Below are positions 7,210-13,080 of a DNA stretch of 13,080 nucleotides, piece by piece. The DNA comes from an uncultured Prevotellaceae bacterium. Its GTDB lineage: Bacteria > Bacteroidota > Bacteroidia > Bacteroidales > Muribaculaceae. The notes beneath the pieces were generated by a model, which was not told the DNA's origin, searched no databases, and saw nothing but the letters and a program-made list of their open reading frames with translations. Both the position numbers and the translations under genes were made by a program. Every line of letters starts with the position of its first letter. The first letter of the stretch is position 1. The stretch covers positions 1 through 13,080 of the forward strand of contig CAMFSS010000027.1 in the NCBI GenBank assembly GCA_945983195.1. The letters are read 5' to 3'.

Positions 7210-7701
7210 ATGAAGGAATTTGCAGCGATTGATTTTGAAACTGCCAACAGCGAGCGGTCTTCGGTGTGTTCGGTAGGAGTAGTGGTTGTGAGAGATGGGG
7301 AAATAGTAGATTCATTCTACTCCCTTATTCAACCCGAACCCAACTATTACCATTACTGGTGCTCGCGTGTGCATGGGCTATGTTGCGACGACACTGATTG
7401 TGCACCGGTTTTCCCAAAAGTGTGGGCTAAGATTGAGCCGATGATTAAGGGACTGCCACTTGTGGCGCACAATAAGGCATTCGATGAAAGCTGCCTGCGT
7501 GCAGTGTTTCGCACTTATCAGATGGATTATCCAGACTATGAATTTCACGACACATTGTGGGCATCGCGGCGAGTGTTCAAGAATTTGCCCAATCATCAGC
7601 TTCACACGGTGGCGGCAGCTTTTGGATATGATATGAAGAATCATCATCATGCACTTGCCGATGCAGAGGCCTGTGCATGGATTGCAAGAGAAATATTATG
7701 A
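7210..7701 (+). CDS. DEDDh-type 3'-5' exonuclease (DnaQ-like)
   Basis: Stand-alone 3'-5' exonuclease domain, 163 residues, of the DnaQ / DNA polymerase III epsilon-like family that removes nucleotides from DNA or RNA 3' ends using two metal ions. All five catalytic residues are visible: Asp8 and Glu10 in AAIDFETAN, Asp92 in VAHNKAFDESCL, and His146 plus Asp151 in HHALADAEACA, the HxxxxD spacing that defines the DEDDh class. SRVHGL (52-57) is the usual segment between motifs I and II. There is no BRCT, helicase or polymerase extension. Its TGA stop overlaps the next start as ATGA, so it is probably translationally coupled to the AlkD-like gene, suggesting a joint DNA-repair role (inference). 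It could also act in RNA processing, since the domain alone does not separate the two. Confidence 0.92.
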   Translation: MKEFAAIDFETANSERSSVCSVGVVVVRDGEIVDSFYSLIQPEPNYYHYWCSRVHGLCCDDTDCAPVFPKVWAKIEPMIKGLPLVAHNKAFDESCLRAVFRTYQMDYPDYEFHDTLWASRRVFKNLPNHQLHTVAAAFGYDMKNHHHALADAEACAWIAREIL

Positions 7702-8447
7702 ATGTAAATGGACAGTGTGGTATGACAAAAGAGAAGATTCTAAGCAGGTTGTTTGAACTTCAGGATAAGGACTATCGGGAATTTCAACTGAAATTGATGC
7801 CCGGAGTGCAGCCTGATGCCGTGATAGGCGTGAGGACACCTTTGCTGCGGTCGCTTGCCAAGACAATTGCCAAAAATGAGAATATGGAAATGTATCTTGC
7901 CGATGTGAGGCATGAATACTATGATGAGCGCATTCTGTATGGCTATGTTCTCTCGGAAGTGATGGACTACGAACTGTGTGTGAAGTGCATTGATGCCTTT
8001 CTGCCATTTGTCGATAATTGGGCGACGTGCGATTTGCTCTCTCCGAAAGTCTTCGGCAAGAAATCCGTGAAGGCCAGGCTTATTAAAGACGTAAGGCGGT
8101 GGCTGGATTCAGAAGCACCGTTTACCAGACGATTTGGTATGGAAACGCTGATGCGTCATTTTCTTGATGATGAGTTTAAGCGCGAATACTTGAATTGGGT
8201 GGCAGAAGTGAAGTCGGAACACTATTATGTGCGAATGATGCAGGCATGGTTTTTTGCTACTGCGCTTGCCAAGCAGTGGAATGCTACATTGCCCATATTG
8301 CAGAATCGTTGCCTCGAAGCGTGGACACACAACAAGACAATTCAGAAAGCCATAGAGAGCTACCGCATCAGCCCGGAGCATAAAACCCTGCTGCGGCAAT
8401 TGCGAGTGAAAGCACCGCAGGAGGCTGGGAGAGGTGTTTTTAGATAA
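7698..8447 (+). CDS. AlkD-like DNA alkylation repair protein
   Basis: Member of the DNA_alkylation (AlkC/AlkD) family of HEAT-like helical-repeat proteins, some of which are glycosylases that excise N3- and N7-alkylated bases; others in the family have no proven activity. It has 249 residues from the ATG at 7698, close to the usual 220-240. Visible landmarks are LFELQDKDYREFQLKLMPG, GVRTPLLRSLAK, the VDNWATCDLLSPKVF segment (Asp106, Trp108, Asp112), RRFGMETLMRHFLDD, and YVRMMQAWFFATALAKQW, followed by NKTIQKAIESYRISPE. The 7698 start gives an ATGA overlap with the exonuclease; an alternative ATG at 7722 would also keep the conserved part, and a longer in-frame start at 7677 is less likely. 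The gene ends before a hairpin terminator. Family membership is clear; base specificity is unknown. Confidence 0.88.
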   Translation: MNVNGQCGMTKEKILSRLFELQDKDYREFQLKLMPGVQPDAVIGVRTPLLRSLAKTIAKNENMEMYLADVRHEYYDERILYGYVLSEVMDYELCVKCIDAFLPFVDNWATCDLLSPKVFGKKSVKARLIKDVRRWLDSEAPFTRRFGMETLMRHFLDDEFKREYLNWVAEVKSEHYYVRMMQAWFFATALAKQWNATLPILQNRCLEAWTHNKTIQKAIESYRISPEHKTLLRQLRVKAPQEAGRGVFR

Positions 8448-8464
8448 ATTACTACTGTAATCGG

Positions 8465-8495
8465 AAAAACAATCAAGCAAGCTTGTTGTGTTTTT
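8465..8495 (+). terminator. Hairpin terminator after the AlkD-like gene
   Basis: An imperfect hairpin: AAAA and ACAA, one unpaired T, then CAAGC, pairing with GCTTG, TTGT, an unpaired G and TTTTT. The loop is short, so the innermost pair probably opens. It lies 17 bases after the AlkD-like stop and ends in a T run, as expected for intrinsic termination. Its right arm overlaps the likely -33 box of the mutS2 promoter. Confidence 0.6.
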
Positions 8496-8516
8496 CTCTC
8501 ATTTGTTGTAATTTTG
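8486..8516 (+). promoter_or_regulatory. Predicted mutS2 promoter, possibly leaderless
   Basis: The -7 element TAATTTTG (8509-8516), followed by C, matches TAnnTTTG fully. TTG at 8486-8488, 20 bases upstream, is a fitting -33 element. Transcription would begin about 5-8 bases after the -7 element, at or just before the mutS2 ATG at 8524. The mRNA would then have almost no 5' leader and no room for a ribosome binding site. Confidence 0.6.
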
Positions 8517-8523
8517 CAGGGTT

Positions 8524-10548
8524 ATGACGTATCCAAAGAGTTTTGAGAATAAAGTCGATTTTTCAGCGATAAGGAATATGCTGAAAGATAAGTGCTTATG
8601 CGCGCTTGGTGTGGCTTGCTGCGATGAAATGCAGTTTTCAGCCGACTACGACACTGTGTGTGCCAGACTTGAGCAGACCGATGAGTTTGTGAGCATAATA
8701 GGCAGTGGAGTGGAGTTTCCGCTCAACTACTACTATGACCTCACAGGGTCGCTTGAGAATGTGCGAGCGGTAGGGTCATTCCTCACTGAGCAGGAACTGC
8801 ACAACCTTAAGCGGTCGCTCACGACACTTGCCGACATTTCACGTTTCTTCATGAAACATGGTGACGATGAGACTCCTGCCTATCCGCGACTCAGCGAAGT
8901 GGTGAGTGGCATTGCCACGTTTCCTGCCATCATTGCTGAAATTGATGGAGTACTCGACAAATTCGGAAATGTGAAGGACAATGCATCGCCCGAATTGCTT
9001 GCCATTAAACGCCAAATAGCATCGACCACGTCGAGCATCATCGGGATTCTGCGCCGAATACTCGGTGACGGTCGCCAAGCAGGATATATCGACAAAGATG
9101 CTGCACCGTCGATTCGCGATGGCCGCCTTGTGATACCCGTTGCACCGATGAACAAGCGCAAAATTCGCGGCATCGTGCACGATGAGTCGGCAACCGGAAA
9201 GACTATTTTCATTGAGCCTGCCGAAATAGTGGAGGCAAATAACACCATACGCGAGCTTGAGGGTGAGATGCACCGTGAGATTGTGCGAATACTCACTGCC
9301 GTAACGGCAGTGATACGTCCTCACATCGATGATATGATTGCGAGCTATCTTATTTTGGGACAAATTGACTTTATCCGCGCAAAGGCCCTTTTTGCGATTG
9401 ACATTGATGCACAGATGCCACGCATCGAGCGTAAGCCGCAAATAGAGTGGTATCATGCTGTGCACCCGATGCTTCTACTTACGCTTCGTGCGCAAGGCAA
9501 GGAGGTGGTGCCACTCAATATAGAATTGAATGAGAAAAGCCGCATACTTATCATCTCAGGTCCGAACGCCGGAGGAAAATCAGTATGCCTAAAGACGGTG
9601 AGTGTGGTGCAGTATATGACGCAGTGCGGACTGCTTCCACCCGTTTACAGCAATTCACACGTAGGCATATTCAAGAATATATTTGTGGATATTGGTGATG
9701 AGCAGTCGATTGAGAACGACCTTAGTACCTATAGTTCGCACCTGATGAATATGAAATTCTTCATCAACAACGGCGGGCGCGACACGCTGGTGCTGATTGA
9801 TGAGTTTGGCGGTGGAACTGAGCCTCAGATTGGCGGTGCCATAGCGCAAGCAATATTGGCACGGTTCAATGCCAAGCATATATGGGGCGTAATCACCACC
9901 CACTACCAGAACTTGAAGCACTTTGCCGATGAGAATGATGGAATCGTGAACGGAGCCATGCTCTACGACCGCCAGCACATGCAGCCACTATTCCAGCTCT
10001 CAATTGGCTACCCGGGCAGCTCGTTTGCAGTGGAGATAGCGCGGAAGATAGGTCTTCCTGCTGATGTAATCAGCGAGGCTGAGACCATTGTGGGCAGTGA
10101 CTATGTGAATATGGACAAATATCTGCTCGACATAGCGCGTGACCGAAAATACTGGGAGAACAAGCGCCGCGACATACACGCAAAGGAGAAGCAATTGCAG
10201 ACACTAATCGACAAATATGACAGCGAGGTGGAACGACTGTCGGGCGAACAGCGCGAGATTATACGTGCCGCGAAGGCTGAGGCGAAAGAGATTCTGGCAC
10301 GAAGCAATGCCAGCATTGAGCGCACCATACATGAGATAAAGAAAGCGCAAGCCGAAAAGGAGCGCACTAAGGAGATACGCCGTCAGCTCGACGAGTTCAA
10401 GGAGCGTCTTGAGGCACAGGAGGAGAGTGTGACGGTGCAGCGGACTCCTGCCCTGCAGCAGTTGAAACAGAATGAAATATCTGTAGCGAATCAAGAGCAT
10501 TTTGAATCGGTGATCGACGTATATGACTACTTGGTGATTGACGGATGA
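8524..10548 (+). CDS. mutS2: MutS2 ATPase portion, ended by an in-frame TGA
   Basis: MutS2 belongs to the MutS ABC-ATPase family but lacks the mismatch-recognition domain; it is linked to suppression of recombination and to rescue of collided ribosomes. This part (674 residues) contains the core/clamp helices (about 1-320, including GRLVIPVAPMNKRKIRG and SATGKTIFIEPAEIVEANN), Walker A GPNAGGKS (346-353), Walker B TLVLIDEFGGGTEP with Asp426/Glu427, and the TTHYQNLKHFA switch. A long charged coiled-coil follows (about 540-650). Translation ends at TGA 10546-10548, in the middle of the linker just before the KOW-like/Smr part, which continues in the same frame directly after the stop. A normal MutS2 has about 780-840 residues; the frame read through would give 815 positions. 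The predicted product is therefore a MutS2 without its nuclease end, unless the TGA is read through or is an error. ATPase motifs look intact. Confidence 0.93.
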   Translation: MTYPKSFENKVDFSAIRNMLKDKCLCALGVACCDEMQFSADYDTVCARLEQTDEFVSIIGSGVEFPLNYYYDLTGSLENVRAVGSFLTEQELHNLKRSLTTLADISRFFMKHGDDETPAYPRLSEVVSGIATFPAIIAEIDGVLDKFGNVKDNASPELLAIKRQIASTTSSIIGILRRILGDGRQAGYIDKDAAPSIRDGRLVIPVAPMNKRKIRGIVHDESATGKTIFIEPAEIVEANNTIRELEGEMHREIVRILTAVTAVIRPHIDDMIASYLILGQIDFIRAKALFAIDIDAQMPRIERKPQIEWYHAVHPMLLLTLRAQGKEVVPLNIELNEKSRILIISGPNAGGKSVCLKTVSVVQYMTQCGLLPPVYSNSHVGIFKNIFVDIGDEQSIENDLSTYSSHLMNMKFFINNGGRDTLVLIDEFGGGTEPQIGGAIAQAILARFNAKHIWGVITTHYQNLKHFADENDGIVNGAMLYDRQHMQPLFQLSIGYPGSSFAVEIARKIGLPADVISEAETIVGSDYVNMDKYLLDIARDRKYWENKRRDIHAKEKQLQTLIDKYDSEVERLSGEQREIIRAAKAEAKEILARSNASIERTIHEIKKAQAEKERTKEIRRQLDEFKERLEAQEESVTVQRTPALQQLKQNEISVANQEHFESVIDVYDYLVIDG

Positions 10549-10563
10549 AACACGAAGTGCCTT

Positions 10564-10971
10564 GTGCTTGAGGTGACAGGAAAACAGGCTACGGTTGCGA
10601 TAGGGGAGTTCAAGTCGAAAATCGGGCTGTCGAGGCTGAAGAAAGTCGGGCATCGCAGCGAGAACGACCGCAAAGTAGCATTTGTGAGCGCGTCGACAGC
10701 CGACAGTATGCGCGACCGCCAGCTAAAATTCAAGCAGGACATTGACGTGCGCGGAATGCGAGCTGATGAGGCTATACAGACGGTGACATACTTCATTGAC
10801 GATGCCGTGCAATTCAATGCCAAGACAGTGCGCATACTTCATGGCACCGGGAACGGAATATTGCGACAACGCATTCGTGAATATCTCAACACTGTGCCAG
10901 GTGTTCGGTCGTATCGCGATGAGCATGTGCAGTTTGGCGGTGCAGGAATCACTGTGATAGAGCTTGAATGA
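10564..10971 (+). CDS. mutS2: MutS2 C-terminal part: KOW-like segment and Smr domain
   Basis: Same frame as the upstream mutS2 ORF, separated from it only by the TGA at 10546-10548 and five codons. The first in-frame start is GTG at 10564; there is no convincing ribosome binding site, so independent translation is doubtful. The first ~33 residues (LEVTGKQATVAIGEFKSKIG) are the small beta-rich KOW-like part typical of MutS2 linkers. The Smr nuclease domain follows: DVRGMRADEA (61-70, counterpart of the LDLRG motif), HGTGNGILRQRIREYL (93-108, counterpart of HGxGxGxLR) and QFGGAGITVIELE at the end. The Smr catalytic motifs look intact, arguing that the break is recent, recoded, or an error. If expressed alone it would be a 135-residue stand-alone Smr protein. 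It ends 37 bases before the dipeptidyl peptidase gene. Confidence 0.85.
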   Translation: MLEVTGKQATVAIGEFKSKIGLSRLKKVGHRSENDRKVAFVSASTADSMRDRQLKFKQDIDVRGMRADEAIQTVTYFIDDAVQFNAKTVRILHGTGNGILRQRIREYLNTVPGVRSYRDEHVQFGGAGITVIELE

Positions 10972-10977
10972 TGATTG

Positions 10978-11009
10978 TTATTGATTAGATGAAAAAAAAT
11001 TATTGATTA
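10978..11009. repeat. Direct repeat TTATTGATTA before the peptidase gene
   Basis: TTATTGATTA occurs at 10978-10987 and again at 11000-11009, 22 bases apart and ending on the A of the peptidase ATG. Between them is a five-codon ORF (ATG at 10989, TGA at 11004-11006) beginning with lysine codons. No full TAnnTTTG promoter is seen in this gap, so the peptidase may be cotranscribed with mutS2 or use a weaker promoter. The repeat may be an accident of AT-rich sequence. Confidence 0.35.
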
Positions 11010-13080
11010 TGACAAATTATAGACACATTTTTGCAGCAACAGTGTTGCTGATTGCCTCGGCACTAAGTGCCGGAGCACTTACGATGAAGGACTTTGTCCT
11101 TGGACAGAGCAACCCTAACAGTATTAGTGAGATGATTCCGGCAAATGACGGAAGCAATTATTATGAACTGAGTGACGATGGTAGCCGTATAATCAAGCGA
11201 AGCTACCGCACCGGTGAGGATGTGGCGGTAGTGTTTAATTCAGCTACAGCACGCGACTGCAAAGTCGACTTTTGGGAAGGCTTTGAGATGTCGGACGATG
11301 AGATGTGGATTTTGCTGTGGACCAATAAGCAGATGATTTACCGACATTCGTTCAAGGCTGACTACTATGTGTATGAAGTACGTCACAACAAACTCACCAA
11401 ACTGAGTGATGCCGGCGGCGAGGAGATAGCCACAATGTCGCCCGATGCGCGAATGGTGGCATTTGTGAAAGACAATAATGTGTTTGTACGCAAATTGGAA
11501 TATGGCACTGTGGTGCCTGTCACAACCGACGGAAAACGCAATGAGATAATCAACGGTGTTCCCGACTGGGTGTATCAGGAGGAATTCGGTTTGCTCAATG
11601 GTCTTGCATGGTCGCCCGATTGCCTCACGCTGTCGTTTATGCGCTGGGACGAAAGGGAGGTGCCTATGTATGGCATCACACTATTTGAAGGAGCCTGCAA
11701 TCCCGAAACGAAATATTCGCTCTATCCAGGTCGGTTTGAATATAAGTATCCTGTTGCCGGCGAGCAGAATGCCAAAGTGAGTGTGGTGAGCTACGACGTA
11801 GAGAACCGAACTCTCAAGACAATGAAACTGCCGATTGACGCTGATGGCTACATACCGCGCATCAAATATGCCACCACTTCTGACCGTTTGATGGTGACAA
11901 CTCTTAACCGCAACCAGAACCACTTGCAGATATTTGCCGTGAATCCACGTTCAACAGTGTCGAAGCTCATCTATAAGGAGCAATCGCAATCGTGGATTGA
12001 CTTAAGCAATGCCATTGCAGCCGTGTGGGGCGAGAATACGTTCACTATATTGAGCGACAAGAGTGGATTTACGCATCTCTACCTATATAGCAATAGCGGA
12101 GCACTAATTAAACAGATAACTTCGGGCAACTGGAATGTAACAGACTATTACGGCTACGACCCCGTGCTGAAGGTGTACTATTTGCAGACAACACTCGGCG
12201 GACCGCTAAACCGCGTTCTTGCCAAGGTTGATGCCCGTGGCAATGTGGTGAAGATAAGCGGAGAAACCGGCACATATAGTGCGCAATTCAGCAAAAACTT
12301 TTCGAGCTACGTACAGAAGTACAGCGACGTGAAGACACCGCCGCGCTATGCCATCTTCAATAACCGTGGCAAAAAAGTGCGCGACCTGGAACAGAACAGC
12401 AAATATGCAGCAAAATACACTGCCTCTAACATTCCCGTGAAAGAATTTTTTACCTTTGAGAACGACGGGTATGAGCTTAATGGCTATATGATAAAGCCGG
12501 TAGACTTTGATGCGAGCCGCAAGTATCCAGTGATACTGTCGCAATATAGCGGTCCGGGGTCGCAGAAAGTGCTCAATTCATGGAAAATGGAGTGGGAGCA
12601 GTTCTTTGCTATGCAGGGCTACATAATTGTGAGCGTGGACGGGCGTGGCACCGGTGGTCGAGGCAAGAAATTCGCTTCGACTGTGTATATGCAGCTTGGC
12701 AAATATGAGTCGATTGACTTGTGTGCAGCAGCCGACTACATGGCTCTCCAAAGTTTTGTTGATGCCAAGCACATAGGAATATGGGGCTGGAGCTATGGAG
12801 GCTATGCCACACTCATGGCCATGTCGCAGAAAGACAGCCATTTTGCAGCAGGAGTGTCCATAGCACCGGTGACTGACTGGCGCTATTACGACACAATCTA
12901 TGCCGAGCGATACATGCGTACTCCGCAGGAGAATGGTGACGGATATCTCGCCGGGTCGCCAATTCAGAAAGTTGCCGACCTTAAAGGGCGTCTGCTGATA
13001 ATGAGCGGTACAGCCGATGACAATGTGCATATTGCCAATACATTACAATATCAGGCTGAGATAACGGAACATAACAAGGT
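11009..13080 (+). CDS. Secreted dipeptidyl peptidase IV (S9 family), C-terminus outside window
   Basis: Prolyl-oligopeptidase-family serine peptidase of the DPP IV type, which removes X-Pro or X-Ala dipeptides from peptide N-termini. About 690 codons are present. A signal peptide is clear: short polar start, hydrophobic FAATVLLIASALSAG, and probable cleavage after AGA (residue 23), so the enzyme is exported to the periplasm or surface. The beta-propeller half carries DWVYQEEFG (186-194), whose Glu191/Glu192 match the pair that grips the substrate N-terminus in human DPP4. The alpha/beta-hydrolase half shows YSGPGSQKV, VDGRGTGGRGKKF, nucleophile Ser595 in GWSYGGYA, PVTDWRYYDTIYAERYM, and GTADDNVH with catalytic Asp670 and substrate-binding Asn672. 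The catalytic His is expected beyond base 13080. It lies 37 bases after mutS2 in the same direction. Likely role: digestion of dietary or host proline-rich peptides, supplying dipeptides for uptake. Confidence 0.95.
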   Translation, partial: MTNYRHIFAATVLLIASALSAGALTMKDFVLGQSNPNSISEMIPANDGSNYYELSDDGSRIIKRSYRTGEDVAVVFNSATARDCKVDFWEGFEMSDDEMWILLWTNKQMIYRHSFKADYYVYEVRHNKLTKLSDAGGEEIATMSPDARMVAFVKDNNVFVRKLEYGTVVPVTTDGKRNEIINGVPDWVYQEEFGLLNGLAWSPDCLTLSFMRWDEREVPMYGITLFEGACNPETKYSLYPGRFEYKYPVAGEQNAKVSVVSYDVENRTLKTMKLPIDADGYIPRIKYATTSDRLMVTTLNRNQNHLQIFAVNPRSTVSKLIYKEQSQSWIDLSNAIAAVWGENTFTILSDKSGFTHLYLYSNSGALIKQITSGNWNVTDYYGYDPVLKVYYLQTTLGGPLNRVLAKVDARGNVVKISGETGTYSAQFSKNFSSYVQKYSDVKTPPRYAIFNNRGKKVRDLEQNSKYAAKYTASNIPVKEFFTFENDGYELNGYMIKPVDFDASRKYPVILSQYSGPGSQKVLNSWKMEWEQFFAMQGYIIVSVDGRGTGGRGKKFASTVYMQLGKYESIDLCAAADYMALQSFVDAKHIGIWGWSYGGYATLMAMSQKDSHFAAGVSIAPVTDWRYYDTIYAERYMRTPQENGDGYLAGSPIQKVADLKGRLLIMSGTADDNVHIANTLQYQAEITEHNK

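Noticed and set aside
7014..7247. Upstream extension of the nitroreductase frame by 78 residues
   Set aside because: It would cover the promoter match at 7042-7049 and the start of the divergent exonuclease gene, and the conserved flavin-binding start lies at 7013.
8839..9465. 208-residue minus-strand ORF across mutS2
   Set aside because: Antisense shadow of the conserved MutS2 core; no recognisable domain and no promoter.
10546..10548. TGA as a reassigned sense codon
   Set aside because: The exonuclease gene and the Smr-encoding frame both end naturally at TGA, so the standard code fits better.
10972..11008. Terminator between mutS2 and the peptidase gene
   Set aside because: No stem-loop of useful length is visible in this 37-base gap.

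Overview
The window looks like chromosomal DNA from a member of the Bacteroidales, probably a gut Muribaculaceae- or Prevotella-like organism. Four independent upstream regions carry the Bacteroidetes-type -7 promoter element TAnnTTTG, each followed by C. The gene content also fits: a eukaryote-like isoleucyl-tRNA synthetase and a secreted dipeptidyl peptidase IV. The family-level placement is inference; no rRNA or other marker is present.

Left half, minus strand (about 1-7013). In transcription order: a nitroreductase-family flavoprotein (7013-6354), a tiny very acidic 30-residue ORF (6335-6243), a long hairpin (6166-6208), then a tight run under a promoter at 6105-6112. That run is an alpha/beta hydrolase (6059-5283), a membrane-anchored MurF-like ligase (5255-3675) and a D-Ala-D-Ala ligase family protein (3629-2421). 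The isoleucyl-tRNA synthetase follows (2372 to beyond base 1) with its own predicted promoter at 2401-2408. The hydrolase/MurF-like/Ddl run is the most system-like unit. The MurF-like protein has multiple membrane helices where MurF normally has its UDP-substrate domain. The Ddl is of a Clostridia-like type and has lost or altered residues that Ddl enzymes need.

Right half, plus strand (7210-13080). A DEDDh exonuclease (7210-7701) overlaps by ATGA with an AlkD-like DNA alkylation repair protein (7698-8447). After a hairpin terminator comes mutS2 (8524-10971), whose predicted promoter lies so close to the ATG that the mRNA may be leaderless. mutS2 is interrupted by one in-frame TGA (10546-10548) that separates the MutS-like ATPase from the KOW-like/Smr nuclease end. 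The window closes with a secreted S9-family dipeptidyl peptidase IV (11009 to beyond the end), missing only its extreme C-terminus and catalytic His.

Functionally the window combines a cell-envelope unit and translation on the left with a DNA-maintenance set (exonuclease, AlkD-like, MutS2) and a periplasmic or surface peptidase on the right. No tRNA, rRNA, CRISPR array, insertion sequence or phage gene was seen.
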